A stretch of DNA of 64,000 bases from an uncultured Alistipes sp. (GTDB lineage Bacteria; Bacteroidota; Bacteroidia; Bacteroidales; Rikenellaceae). Positions 35,494-44,302 of the stretch are shown here, in pieces. Within the stretch, counting starts at the first letter, position 1. Every line of letters starts with the position of its first letter. Under the pieces are notes generated by a model, which was given only the letters and a program-made list of their open reading frames with translations, did not search any database and was not told where the DNA came from. The stretch lies in the NCBI GenBank assembly GCA_900768045.1, contig CAAGBL010000050.1, positions 10,382 to 74,381 on the forward strand, given 5' to 3'. The position numbers and the translations under genes are program-made.

Positions 35494-35910
35494 ATGGGCA
35501 GACGTATCGAACATAGGGGCGTTGTAGAGAGCGTGTCGGAGGGCGTAGTTATGGTGCGCACAGAGCGCAAAACAGCTTGTGCTGAGTGTCACGCCAAGGG
35601 ACTCTGCGGCGAGCATGGTGACGAGCGACTAATCAAGGTTGCTACTGTGGAGGCTTCGACATTCAAGGTAGGCGACAAGGTTATTGTTGCGCTCGAGAAT
35701 ACCACTATGGCATTTTCTGCAATCCTCTGGGCATATCTCTTCCCACTATGCATACTTCTTGCCGTGCTATTTTCGGCTCACGCCCTACATTTTAGCGATG
35801 GCGTGGCTGCCCTATCATCGCTTGGTGCTACAGCGCTCTACTACGTTGTGCTATACATCATGCGACGCTATTTTGAGAGAAAAATTAAATTTACAATCAT
35901 CAAAAAGTAA
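35494..35910 (+). CDS. rseC: RseC/MucC-like membrane protein
   Basis: The 138-residue protein has an N-terminal beta domain with a cysteine cluster (TACAECHAKGLCG), then two membrane helices (AILWAYLFPLCILLAVLFSA; ALYYVVLYIMRRYF), the RseC plan. RseC-type proteins are often encoded with Rnf complexes and are thought to help reduce SoxR-like iron-sulfur sensors. Its stop overlaps the rnfB start (TAATG), so it belongs to this operon. Confidence 0.85.
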   Translation: MGRRIEHRGVVESVSEGVVMVRTERKTACAECHAKGLCGEHGDERLIKVATVEASTFKVGDKVIVALENTTMAFSAILWAYLFPLCILLAVLFSAHALHFSDGVAALSSLGATALYYVVLYIMRRYFERKIKFTIIKK

Positions 35911-36797
35911 TGAACGAACTACTATTGACAGTCTTGACACTCTCGGTGTTGGGTGCCGTGCTTGCTATTGTGCTATATTTCGTAGCACAAAAGTTCAAGG
36001 TGTATGAGGACCCACGCATCGACGATGTTGAGAAGATGCTGCCTGGTGCTAACTGCGGTGGTTGCGGCTTCGCTGGTTGCCGTGCCATGTCGGAGGCACT
36101 TGTTACACGTGAGAACATCTCATCGCTCTACTGCCCCGTGGCAGGTGGCGAGGTGATGACATCTATTGCCAATTTCTTAGGCAAGACAGCCCCCGAAAAG
36201 GCTCCCCAGGTTGCCACTATGCGTTGTGGTGGCACATGCCAGAAGCGTCCTAAGGTTAACCACTACGATGGCGCTCTTAGCTGTGCTGTGGTCAACACCT
36301 TCTATGTTGGCGAGTCGGGTTGTGCCTTTGGCTGTATCGGCTATGGCGACTGCGTGGCAGCATGCCAGTTTGGCGCACTTAAGCTCAACGAGGAGACAGG
36401 TCTGGTGGAGGTAGATGCAGATAAGTGTACAGCGTGTGGCGCATGTGTCAAGGCGTGTCCTAAGGGCTTGTTCGAGCTCAGAAAGAAGTGGCCTAAGAAT
36501 CGTGCTATATATGTTGCCTGCCGCTCGAAGAATAAGGGCGCAGTGGTGTCGAAGGTATGTAAGGCTGGTTGCATCGGCTGTGGTAAGTGTGCTAAGGCAT
36601 GTCAATTTGGTGCTATCACCATTGAGAACTTCCTTGCATATATCGACCCTGATAAGTGTAAATTATGTCGCAAGTGCGTAAACGAGTGTCCTACAGGCGC
36701 TATTCACATTGAGAACATGGAGCGTCTGCCAAAAGAGCCAAAGCCAGCACCAACTGCAACAACTGAGAAGAAGTTGGAAACAGCTAAAAACGAGTAA
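35910..36797 (+). CDS. rnfB: Electron transport complex subunit RnfB
   Basis: RnfB is the ferredoxin-interacting subunit. The 295-residue protein has one N-terminal helix, the 4Fe-4S motif PGANCGGCGFAGC, then several ferredoxin-like clusters (CIGYGDCVAAC, CTACGACVKACP, CIGCGKCAKAC, CKLCRKCVNECP). It is about 100 residues longer than E. coli RsxB because of the extra clusters, as in anaerobes. It is first in the order B-C-D-G-E-A. Confidence 0.95.
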   Translation: MNELLLTVLTLSVLGAVLAIVLYFVAQKFKVYEDPRIDDVEKMLPGANCGGCGFAGCRAMSEALVTRENISSLYCPVAGGEVMTSIANFLGKTAPEKAPQVATMRCGGTCQKRPKVNHYDGALSCAVVNTFYVGESGCAFGCIGYGDCVAACQFGALKLNEETGLVEVDADKCTACGACVKACPKGLFELRKKWPKNRAIYVACRSKNKGAVVSKVCKAGCIGCGKCAKACQFGAITIENFLAYIDPDKCKLCRKCVNECPTGAIHIENMERLPKEPKPAPTATTEKKLETAKNE

Positions 36798-36800
36798 ACA

Positions 36801-38150
36801 ATGAGAACATTTCCCATAGGCGGTATTCACCCGCACGACAACAAGGAGTGGAGCAAGGATAAGGCAATCGAGATACTTGAGCTCCCCGACGAGGCGAAGA
36901 TACCTATGATTCAACATATCGGAGCACCATCAAACCCTGTAGTTAAGAAGGGTGATAAGGTGCTCACAGGACAGCTCATAGGTCAGAGCACAGGCTATGT
37001 TTCAGCAAATATTCACTCATCAATATCGGGTACAGTAACTGCCGTTGATGCCTACCCTAATGGTCAGGGCCAGCGTCGCTTGATGGTTGTCATCAAGCGT
37101 GAGGGCGACGAGTGGATGCCAGAGATTGACCGTACTCCCGACCATAAGCGCGAGTGTACGCTCGCACCAAACGAGATTATCGACAAGATTCGTGAGGCAG
37201 GTATCGTAGGCCTCGGTGGTGCTCAGTTCCCAACACATGTTAAGCTCTCGGTGCCTGATGGTCAGAAGGCCGAGGTGGTTATCATCAACGGTGTTGAGTG
37301 CGAGCCATACCTTACTTCGGACTACCGTAACATGGTTGAGCGTGCCGAGATGATTCTCACTGGTACCGAGATTGTCATGCGTGCCGTGGGCGTTAGCCGT
37401 GCTGTTATTGGCGTTGAGAACAACAAGCCCGATGCTATTGCACACCTTCGCGAGGTTATCGCACGTGATAATTATAGTGGTATTGAGGTTATGCCACTAA
37501 AGATGCGCTATCCTCAGGGTGGCGAGAAGCAGCTCATCGCTGCTGTCACAGGCCGCCAGGTGCCACCGCCACCAGCACTCCCAATCTCGGTAGGCGCTGT
37601 TGTTTGCAACGTATCTACAGCCATTGCAATATATGAGGCTGTACAGAAGAATAAGCCGCTTATCGAGCGTGTTGTTACTGTAACAGGTAAGCACCTTAAG
37701 AGCACCCATAACTATCTCGCCCGCTTTGGTACTCCCGCAAGCCGCTTCTTTGAGCTTGCAGGCATTCCTGAGGGCGATGTTAAGTTGCTCAATGGTGGTC
37801 CTATGATGGGCCGTGCTGTTGTAGACGTTACAGCACCCCTTATCAAGGGTTGCTCGGGCCTTACCATACTCACTGGCGAGGAGGCCGCACGAGGCAAAGA
37901 GCTGGCATGTATCAAGTGTGCTAAGTGTGTTTCGGCATGCCCTATGGGCCTTGAGCCATATCTCTTGTCGAAGTTGGCAAAGTTGCAGAAGTGGGACATG
38001 GCAGAGCAGCATAACGTGGTTGAGTGTATCGAGTGTGGCTGTTGTTCATACACCTGCCCTTCGTACTTGCCTCTTTTGGACTATATCCGCATTGGCAAGC
38101 AGACCGTGATGACAAATATCCGTGCACGTGCCGCTGCAAACAAGAAGTAA
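36801..38150 (+). CDS. rnfC: Electron transport complex subunit RnfC
   Basis: RnfC is the NADH-binding soluble subunit. The 449-residue protein shows the Nqo1-like core (GIVGLGGAQFPTHVK, VIINGVECEPYLTSDYR, RYPQGGEKQLI) and two C-terminal 4Fe-4S motifs, CIKCAKCVSACP and CIECGCCSYTCP. The gap to rnfB is three bases. It lacks the long Ala/Lys-rich tail seen in gammaproteobacterial RnfC. Confidence 0.96.
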   Translation: MRTFPIGGIHPHDNKEWSKDKAIEILELPDEAKIPMIQHIGAPSNPVVKKGDKVLTGQLIGQSTGYVSANIHSSISGTVTAVDAYPNGQGQRRLMVVIKREGDEWMPEIDRTPDHKRECTLAPNEIIDKIREAGIVGLGGAQFPTHVKLSVPDGQKAEVVIINGVECEPYLTSDYRNMVERAEMILTGTEIVMRAVGVSRAVIGVENNKPDAIAHLREVIARDNYSGIEVMPLKMRYPQGGEKQLIAAVTGRQVPPPPALPISVGAVVCNVSTAIAIYEAVQKNKPLIERVVTVTGKHLKSTHNYLARFGTPASRFFELAGIPEGDVKLLNGGPMMGRAVVDVTAPLIKGCSGLTILTGEEAARGKELACIKCAKCVSACPMGLEPYLLSKLAKLQKWDMAEQHNVVECIECGCCSYTCPSYLPLLDYIRIGKQTVMTNIRARAAANKK

Positions 38151-38176
38151 GAAATAAACGAATAGAATATAGAACT

Positions 38177-39133
38177 ATGCAAACACGACTTTTTGCTGCT
38201 CCCTCACCACATATTCACGGTGGTGAGCGTACGCAACAAATCATGGGCGATGTAATCTTGGCTCTCATACCAGCACTCTTGGTGTCGACCTATGTCTTGG
38301 GTTGGCGAGTGTTGCTTATCACAGCTATTGCTGTTGCAAGCTGTGTCGTATTTGAGTACCTCATACAGCGCTTTATGCTCAAAGGCCGCACCACTATTGG
38401 CGACCTCTCGGCAGTAGTTACGGGCTTGTTGCTCGCCTTTAACCTCCCAACAGGTATTCCATGGTGGATTGTAATCATTGGCGCATTGGTTGCTATTGGC
38501 ATCGGCAAAATGACCTTCGGTGGCTTGGGCTGCAACCCCTTTAACCCAGCGCTTACTGGCCGTATCTTCTTGCTCATCGCCTACCCCGTGCAGATGACCG
38601 ACTGGACAACATGTGTACCAGATGGCATCTCAGGCTCAACACTTCTTGCTAATGTCAAGGCGGGTGCTATTGAGCTCTCTCAGATCGACTACGTATCGAT
38701 GCTTGGTGGTCACATGAACGGCTCTATGGGCGAGATTGGTGCCTTAGCACTTATTCTCGGTGGCATATATTTGTTGTGGCGTAGGGTAATCACATGGCAT
38801 ATTCCCGTTGCGGTGCTTGGCACAATGGCACTCTTTAGCCTCTGTATAGCTATTGGCGACGGCGGTGCAGCAATGTGGCAGACACCTCTATTCCACCTCT
38901 TGGCGGGTGGTGCGTTGCTCGGTGCGATATTCATGGCTACCGACTACTCTACATCGCCTATGACACACAAGGGCATGATTATCTATGGTGTGGGCATCGG
39001 TCTTCTAACAATGATAATCCGTATTTGGGGTGCATATCCCGAGGGTATGTCGTTTGCGATATTTATCATGAATGCCGCAACACCACTAATCAACAAGTAC
39101 TGCCGTCCAAAGCGTTTCGGCACTAAAAAGTAA
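38177..39133 (+). CDS. rnfD: Electron transport complex subunit RnfD
   Basis: The frame is open from 38024, inside rnfC, but the family start is MQTRLFAAPSPH at 38177, giving 318 residues. It is a polytopic membrane flavoprotein related to NqrB: SPHIHGGERTQQIMGDV near the N-terminus, TFGGLGCNPFNPALTGR, and FMATDYSTSPMTHKG, the region that normally carries covalent FMN. It should contribute to the Na+ or H+ path. Confidence 0.95.
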   Translation: MQTRLFAAPSPHIHGGERTQQIMGDVILALIPALLVSTYVLGWRVLLITAIAVASCVVFEYLIQRFMLKGRTTIGDLSAVVTGLLLAFNLPTGIPWWIVIIGALVAIGIGKMTFGGLGCNPFNPALTGRIFLLIAYPVQMTDWTTCVPDGISGSTLLANVKAGAIELSQIDYVSMLGGHMNGSMGEIGALALILGGIYLLWRRVITWHIPVAVLGTMALFSLCIAIGDGGAAMWQTPLFHLLAGGALLGAIFMATDYSTSPMTHKGMIIYGVGIGLLTMIIRIWGAYPEGMSFAIFIMNAATPLINKYCRPKRFGTKK

Positions 39134-39142
39134 AGAGGAGGT

Positions 39143-39814
39143 ATGAAGAGTTCATTATTAAATATGGTATTGGTGCTCTTTGGCATCACTGCCGTTGCAG
39201 CATTCCTCGTGGGCATGGTAAACAACATTACGAAGGAGACCATTGCCCAGACCGAGCAGAAGAACAAAGACCTTGCAAAGCTCGAGGTGCTGCCAGCATT
39301 CGAGGGTGAGGCCGAGTTTGAGGATAAGTGCTGCGAGATTGGCGACTTTGTGGTAAATGTAACTACCGTAAAGGCTGGTGGCGAGGTCGTTGGCTACGCT
39401 GTCGAGGCTCCAAGCATTACACGCAGTGGCTATGCTGACCGCATTAAGCTTATGGTGGGCTTCGTCGAGAAGGATAATACGACCGTCATCAACGGCATTA
39501 AGGTACTTAAGCAGAGCGAGACTCCTGGTCTTGGTGCTAACATGATTAAGGAGGGTAACTCGTTGGAGCGTAGCGCCGTGGGCAAGGAGCCTAAGAGACT
39601 TAACTTCGCTGTTAGCAAGGAGGGAGGTTCGTTTGACGCTCTTACGGGCTCAACAATCTCATCACGTGCCTACGCTAATGCTGTGGAGACAGCCTATGCA
39701 GGTTATCTCTGGGCTAAGGGTGAGTTACCATCAGCCGACGACGCTAAGTCGGGTGCAACAATGACAAACCAAGCGGAGCCAGAGGCTCAGAAAGGAGAGG
39801 TAGACAATGAGTAA
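39143..39814 (+). CDS. rnfG: Electron transport complex subunit RnfG
   Basis: The 223-residue protein has one N-terminal helix and a periplasmic FMN-binding domain. LTGSTISSRA is the flavinylation motif (family S/T-GA/S-T-xx-S/T) with the expected Thr for covalent FMN. It ends in an acidic tail and overlaps rnfE by eight bases. No apbE (flavin transferase) is in this window. Confidence 0.95.
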   Translation: MKSSLLNMVLVLFGITAVAAFLVGMVNNITKETIAQTEQKNKDLAKLEVLPAFEGEAEFEDKCCEIGDFVVNVTTVKAGGEVVGYAVEAPSITRSGYADRIKLMVGFVEKDNTTVINGIKVLKQSETPGLGANMIKEGNSLERSAVGKEPKRLNFAVSKEGGSFDALTGSTISSRAYANAVETAYAGYLWAKGELPSADDAKSGATMTNQAEPEAQKGEVDNE

Positions 39815-40388
39815 ACTTCAACTTATAACTAAGGGCATTCTTAAGGAGAATCCAACGTTCGTCCTTATCTTGGGTATGTGCCCAACGCTCGGTGTTACAT
39901 CATCAGCAATCAATGGTATGGGTATGGGCGTGGCTACAATGGTCGTACTTATCATGTCGAACATGGTAATCTCGCTTATCAAGAATATCGTGCCCGATAA
40001 GGTGCGTATTCCAGCCTTTATCGTCGTTATCGCCTCGTTCGTGACAATTATCGAGATGCTCATGAAGGCATACGTTCCCTCACTCTACGCATCTCTCGGC
40101 GTCTTTATTCCGCTGATTGTTGTGAACTGTATTATCTTGGGACGTGCCGAGGCCTTCGCCTCTAAGAATGGCATCTTCGACTCAGCCCTCGACGGTATCG
40201 GCATCGGCCTTGGCTTCACACTCTCGCTTACGGCTATCGGTGCTGTGCGTGAGATGCTTGGCGCTGGCTCAATCTTCGGCTATACGTTTGCGCCAGACGT
40301 CATGCCACTACTCTTTATCCTTGCCCCTGGTGGTTTCCTTGTGCTGGGATACTTGATGGTATTGTTTAACAAAGTAGCAAAACGATAA
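39807..40388 (+). CDS. rnfE: Electron transport complex subunit RnfE
   Basis: The 193-residue polytopic subunit is homologous to RnfA and NqrD, with LILGMCPTLGVTSSAINGMGMG and LGVFIPLIVVNCIILGRAEAFA. It forms with RnfA the inverted pair at the membrane core that holds an iron-sulfur centre; the Cys in GMCPTLG and VNCIILG are the candidate ligands. Confidence 0.95.
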   Translation: MSKLQLITKGILKENPTFVLILGMCPTLGVTSSAINGMGMGVATMVVLIMSNMVISLIKNIVPDKVRIPAFIVVIASFVTIIEMLMKAYVPSLYASLGVFIPLIVVNCIILGRAEAFASKNGIFDSALDGIGIGLGFTLSLTAIGAVREMLGAGSIFGYTFAPDVMPLLFILAPGGFLVLGYLMVLFNKVAKR

Positions 40389-40391
40389 ATT

Positions 40392-41042
40392 ATGGGAGAG
40401 ATAAATATTTCGAAGGAGGTTATTCAGGGCTTCATTGATGGTAACGTCAGCGTCGAAGCTATTACCCTCTTTGCCATTGTCATTGGCGCAATCTTCGTAA
40501 ACAATGTCGTTTTGTCGCAGTTCTTGGGTATCTGCCCATTCCTTGGCGTATCGTCAAAAGTGGAGACCTCGGCAGGTATGGGTATGGCCGTAACCTTCGT
40601 TATGGCTCTTGCTTCGGTTGTTACATGGGCCTTGCAGCGCTTTATCCTCGTACCTTTTGGCATCGAGTATATGCAGACCATCGTCTTTATATTGGTTATC
40701 GCAGCGCTCGTACAGATGGTCGAGATCGTGCTTAAGAAGGTGTCACCAGCCTTGTATCAGGCTCTTGGTATCTTCCTACCACTTATCACCACTAACTGCG
40801 CCGTGCTCGGTGTGGCTATCATCGCTATTCAGAAGAACTTCGACCTACTAACAACTGTTGTCTACTCAACATCTATCGCTGTGGGCTTCGCCCTTGCACT
40901 CATTCTGTTTGCAGGTATCCGTGAGCGTTTAGAGGTCGAGGAGGTTCCTCAGGGCATGCGTGGTGTGCCTATCGCCCTTATCGCTGCGGGCTTGCTCGCC
41001 ATGGCATTTATGGGCTTCGCCAACGTCGTACCACTTCCTTAA
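40392..41042 (+). CDS. rnfA: Electron transport complex subunit RnfA
   Basis: The 216-residue polytopic subunit pairs with RnfE. NNVVLSQFLGICPFLGVSSK and GIFLPLITTNCAVLGVAI hold the conserved Cys residues. It is the last gene of the operon and is followed by a strong terminator. The whole complex should couple reduced ferredoxin oxidation by NAD+ to ion export. Confidence 0.96.
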   Translation: MGEINISKEVIQGFIDGNVSVEAITLFAIVIGAIFVNNVVLSQFLGICPFLGVSSKVETSAGMGMAVTFVMALASVVTWALQRFILVPFGIEYMQTIVFILVIAALVQMVEIVLKKVSPALYQALGIFLPLITTNCAVLGVAIIAIQKNFDLLTTVVYSTSIAVGFALALILFAGIRERLEVEEVPQGMRGVPIALIAAGLLAMAFMGFANVVPLP

Positions 41043-41065
41043 CGGACGATACCTTATATATAATA

Positions 41066-41101
41066 GTCGCAGAGGGCAATAGGCTTTCTGCGACTTTTTT
41101 T
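41066..41101 (+). terminator. rnf operon terminator
   Basis: GTCGCAGA at 41066-41073 pairs with TCTGCGAC at 41087-41094, followed by seven T. The element lies 23 bases past the rnfA stop. Confidence 0.85.
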
Positions 41102-41132
41102 CTGCGCCTTTTTTTCTGCGCCTTGATGGCGA

Positions 41133-41190
41133 GGGTAGGCGAATAGGGCTGATGGGAGAGATGGGATAAATGGGTGAGATGGGTAATATT
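41133..41190 (+). repeat. Degenerate 9-base G-rich tandem array, copy 1
   Basis: Successive units resembling GATGGGANA (GAATAGGGCT, GATGGGAGA, GATGGGATAA, ATGGGTGAG, ATGGGTAAT) run after the rnf terminator. Similar arrays are at 46425-46511 and 63643-63747. Confidence 0.6.
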
Positions 41191-41199
41191 TCCCAAAAC

Positions 41200-41309
41200 A
41201 AAAAATTCCTTATACCTGGAGATGCTCGCATCAATGACAAATGCCCTACACTAATTAATAGTCGGCACGACTACACTCATATTATATTAAAAAATTCCTT
41301 ATGCCTGGA
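41200..41309. repeat. Two copies of a 21-base repeat ending in a tRNA-Gln-like CCTGGA
   Basis: AAAAAATTCCTTATRCCTGGA occurs at 41200-41220 and 41289-41309 (one difference). The second copy continues into 13 bases identical to the T-arm of the nearby tRNA-Gln gene (CCTGGATTCGAAC, 41304-41316 and 41475-41487). The interval between them holds only small hairpins. Confidence 0.6.
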
Positions 41310-41416
41310 TTCGAACTGCTTTAGCAGTAGAGCCGATACCTTATAAAAAAAGCGCAGGGCAAAGCCCGAGCAATAAATCGTTCTCATATCGGCTCAACCA
41401 GCGAGCAGTGAGAATC

Positions 41417-41477
41417 AGGTAGCCCAACAAAAAAAAGAGAACAACATGATGTTGTTCTCTTTTTAGTTGGGCTACCT
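41417..41477. repeat. Inverted duplicate of the tRNA-Gln 3' end around its terminator
   Basis: AGGTAGCCCAAC at 41417-41428 is the exact inverse of GTTGGGCTACCT at 41466-41477, the end of the tRNA gene. Between them AAAAAGAGAACAAC and GTTGTTCTCTTTTT form the terminator (41432-41464). The whole is a nested palindrome of 61 bases. Confidence 0.8.
41432..41464 (-). terminator. tRNA-Gln terminator
   Basis: A perfect 14-bp stem with loop ATGAT; on the minus strand it ends in a T-run directly after the tRNA. It is symmetrical and can act on both strands. Confidence 0.88.
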
Positions 41478-41537
41478 GGATTCGAACCAAGAATGACAGG
41501 ACCAGAATCTGTAGTGTTACCATTACACCATAGCCCA
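41467..41537 (-). tRNA. tRNA-Gln (anticodon CTG)
   Basis: On the minus strand the acceptor TGGGCTA (41537-41531) pairs with TAGCCCA. The D arm is GTGT-AATGGTA-ACAC, the anticodon loop TTCTGGT gives CTG, and the T loop is in GGTTCGAATCC. The anticodon stem closes with an A-C mismatch at positions 31-39. CCA is not encoded. Confidence 0.92.
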
Positions 41538-41608
41538 ATATTTGTGTTTGACGGTGCAAAAGTAGAACTTATTTTTTGATTTGCAAAGAAAATTGCATTT
41601 TTTTTTCA

Positions 41609-41616
41609 TATCTTTG
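41609..41616 (+). promoter_or_regulatory. -7 box of the nucleoside permease gene
   Basis: TATCTTTG, 49 bases ahead of the ATG at 41666. A TTTG at 41580-41583 is 25 bases upstream, slightly far. Confidence 0.5.
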
Positions 41617-41665
41617 TTATGTTTTATTAAATGAAATTTTGTAAAAATATATAAACTTATTGATT

Positions 41666-42961
41666 ATGAGCAATATAAAAACAAAATTGATAGTGATGAA
41701 CTTTTTACAGTTTGCTGTATGGGGTTCATACCTAACATCTATGGGTGGCTACCTCTTCTCTGAGGGCTACGGCGAGTTAATTGGTTGGTTCTACGCAATG
41801 CAGGGCGTCGTGTCGATGTTTATGCCCGCTATCATGGGTATTATCGCCGATAAGTGGATTCCTGCGCAGCGACTCTTAGGCCTCTGCCACGGCATCGCAG
41901 CACTATTTATTGCAGGCGCTGGCTACTGCGGTCAGAGTGGCATGCTATGGCCTATGTTCACGCTCTACTCTATTAGCGTGGCCTTCTACATGCCTACCCT
42001 TGCCTTGTCGAACTCTGTAGCCTACACCTCGTTGGAGCAGAGTGGCCTCGACACCGTTAAGGCCTTCCCACCTATCCGTGTATTTGGCACCGTGGGCTTC
42101 ATCGTGGCAATGCTCGTGTGCGACTTCGCAGGCTTCCAGTCGAGCCCCGTGCAGTTCTACCAGTGCGCCGTAATAGGCATTATCCTCGCCTTCTACGCCC
42201 AGGTTTTGCCTAACTGCCCTGTTAGCAAGTCGGAGGGTAACATAAGCTTCTCGCAGCGTTTGGGCCTCGATGCCTTCAAGCTCTTCAAGAATAAGCAGAT
42301 GGCGATGTTCTTCATCTTCTCGATGCTATTGGGCGTGTCGCTACAGATTACTAATGGCTTTGCTAACGGCTTTATCACATCGTTTAAGGCTATTCCTGAG
42401 TTTGCCGACACGTTTGGTGCTAACCATGCCAACGCCCTTATCTCGCTCTCACAGGTGTCGGAGACACTATGTATCTTGCTTATCCCATTCTGCCTTAAGC
42501 GCTTCGGCATTAAGCGTGTTATGCTTATCGCCATGTTTGCATGGGTGTTGCGCTTCGGACTCTTTGGCTTGGGTAACCCTGGCTCAGGATTGTGGATGTT
42601 TATCCTCTCGATGATTGTCTATGGCGTAGCCTTCGACTTCTTCAACATATCGGGCTCATTGTTCGTTAACGAGAACACCAGTGGTCAGATGCGTTCATCT
42701 GCGCAGGGCCTCTTTATGATTATGACCAACGGTATCGGTGCTACGGTGGGTACTCTCGGAGCTCAGGCTGTTGTCAACCGTCTTGTGCCTCAGACACTAT
42801 CGGATGCCGAGGGCGTAGTGACAAATGGTGTTGAGGTAGCCCAGGGCTGGAGCCACACATGGCTCACGTTCGCTGGTTATGCCCTCGTCGTGGCGCTGTT
42901 GTTCTGGGTGCTATTTAGGTATAAGCACAACCCCGAGAAGGAGCAGGTAATAAATCATTAA
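41666..42961 (+). CDS. NupG-like nucleoside permease (MFS)
   Basis: The ATG at 41666 (MSNIKTKLIVMNF) is preferred to a TTG two codons upstream, giving 431 residues with twelve hydrophobic segments. LIVMNFLQFAVWGSYLTSMG, YGELIGWFYAMQGVVS and MGIIADKWIPAQRLLG match the nucleoside:H+ symporter family (NupG/XapB), as does the late FDFFNISGSLFVNENT. It would import nucleosides by proton symport. A hairpin terminator follows. Confidence 0.88.
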   Translation: MSNIKTKLIVMNFLQFAVWGSYLTSMGGYLFSEGYGELIGWFYAMQGVVSMFMPAIMGIIADKWIPAQRLLGLCHGIAALFIAGAGYCGQSGMLWPMFTLYSISVAFYMPTLALSNSVAYTSLEQSGLDTVKAFPPIRVFGTVGFIVAMLVCDFAGFQSSPVQFYQCAVIGIILAFYAQVLPNCPVSKSEGNISFSQRLGLDAFKLFKNKQMAMFFIFSMLLGVSLQITNGFANGFITSFKAIPEFADTFGANHANALISLSQVSETLCILLIPFCLKRFGIKRVMLIAMFAWVLRFGLFGLGNPGSGLWMFILSMIVYGVAFDFFNISGSLFVNENTSGQMRSSAQGLFMIMTNGIGATVGTLGAQAVVNRLVPQTLSDAEGVVTNGVEVAQGWSHTWLTFAGYALVVALLFWVLFRYKHNPEKEQVINH

Positions 42962-42967
42962 TATATC

Positions 42968-42996
42968 GTGGGGGTGTTTCACAACTCCCCCACTTT
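42968..42996 (+). terminator. Terminator after the nucleoside permease gene
   Basis: GTGGGGGTGTT, loop TCAC, AACTCCCCCAC with one internal T-T pair, followed by TTTACTA. Confidence 0.7.
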
Positions 42997-43021
42997 ACTA
43001 TATAACATCACATAATTCGTT

Positions 43022-44302
43022 ATGGCACAACAACCTTTGGCTGAGCGTCTGCGCCCACAATCTCTTGACGACTATATCGGGCAGAAGCACCTCGTAGGCG
43101 AGAATGGCGTATTTAGAAAGTTTATCGCCACGGGCAGTGTGCCCTCATTTATCTTGTGGGGTCCTCCAGGTGTTGGTAAGACTACCCTTGCCAAGATTGT
43201 TGCCAATGCCCTCGACCGCCCGTTCTACACCCTCTCGGCAGTTACGTCGGGTGTTAAGGACGTACGTGAGGTTATCGAGAAGGCTAAGAACCAGCACCTC
43301 TTTAGCGCTCGCCCTGCATTCTTGTTTATCGACGAGATTCACCGCTTCAACAAGTCGCAGCAGGACTCGTTGCTTGGCGCTGTGGAGCAGGGCATCGTGA
43401 CACTTATTGGTGCGACAACAGAAAATCCCTCGTTTGAGGTTATCTCGCCACTCCTTAGCCGCTGTCAGGTGTATGTGCTCAAGCCCATGGACGACGGCGA
43501 ACTACAAACACTGCTTAGCCGTGCTCTTGACACCGATGCCGAGCTACAAAAGCGCAATATCAGCGTCGAGCAGACCGAGGCGCTGTTCCGCTTCTCTGGT
43601 GGCGATGCTCGTAAGCTACTCAACATTCTCGATATAGTTGTTGGTGCCTCGGAGGGCGACATCATAATTAACGACGAACGTGTAACAGAGTGCTTGCAGC
43701 AAAATATCGCCTTGTACGATAAGAGTGGCGAGCAGCACTACGACGTTATATCGGCATTTATTAAGTCGGTGCGTGGTAGCGATCCCAATGCCGCTATCTA
43801 CTACCTCGCACGCATGCTTGCTGGTGGCGAGGAGCCCCGATTCATTGCCCGCCGCCTTGTTATACTGGCTTCCGAAGATGTAGGCCTGGCAAACCCTAAT
43901 GCCCTACTCTTGGCTAACGTCTGCTTCGACACTGTGCATAAGATAGGCATGCCTGAGGCACGCATTACACTGGCGGAGACTACGATATATCTCGCCACAA
44001 GCCCTAAGAGCAACTCGGCGTATGCCGCAATTAATAAGGCGTTGGCAATGGTCGAGCACGACACCACCAACCGCCCTGTGCCCCTACACTTGCGCAATGC
44101 CCCAACCAAGCTTATGGGCGAGATGGGTTATGGCGCCGAGTATAAGTATGCGCACGACTATGCTGGCAACTTCGTAAAGCAGGAGTTCCTGCCAGACTCG
44201 CTTAGTGGCACACGCTTCTACACGCCAAACGTGGGCAATGCCCAGGAGGCAAAAATTGCAGAGCGCATGCACGCCTTGTGGGGCGACAAATATGAGAAAT
44301 AG
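43022..44302 (+). CDS. rarA: Replication-associated recombination AAA+ ATPase RarA
   Basis: The 426-residue protein matches RarA (MgsA/WRNIP1 family) in length and order: PLAERLRPQSLDDYIGQKHL, Walker A WGPPGVGKTTLAK, Walker B LFIDEIHRFNKSQQD, sensor GATTENPSFEV and the C-terminal GSDPNAAIYYLARMLAGGE, which forms the tetramer. It acts at stalled replication forks. A 17-base palindrome starts at its stop codon. Confidence 0.95.
   Translation: MAQQPLAERLRPQSLDDYIGQKHLVGENGVFRKFIATGSVPSFILWGPPGVGKTTLAKIVANALDRPFYTLSAVTSGVKDVREVIEKAKNQHLFSARPAFLFIDEIHRFNKSQQDSLLGAVEQGIVTLIGATTENPSFEVISPLLSRCQVYVLKPMDDGELQTLLSRALDTDAELQKRNISVEQTEALFRFSGGDARKLLNILDIVVGASEGDIIINDERVTECLQQNIALYDKSGEQHYDVISAFIKSVRGSDPNAAIYYLARMLAGGEEPRFIARRLVILASEDVGLANPNALLLANVCFDTVHKIGMPEARITLAETTIYLATSPKSNSAYAAINKALAMVEHDTTNRPVPLHLRNAPTKLMGEMGYGAEYKYAHDYAGNFVKQEFLPDSLSGTRFYTPNVGNAQEAKIAERMHALWGDKYEK

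Noticed and set aside
38024..38176. N-terminal extension of RnfD
   Set aside because: It is the rnfC 3' end read in another frame; the RnfD family start is MQTRLFAAP.
41290..41345. Second tRNA gene near GATTCGAAC
   Set aside because: Only 13 bases match a T arm. No acceptor, D or anticodon arm can be built around it, so it is treated as a fragment of tRNA-Gln.
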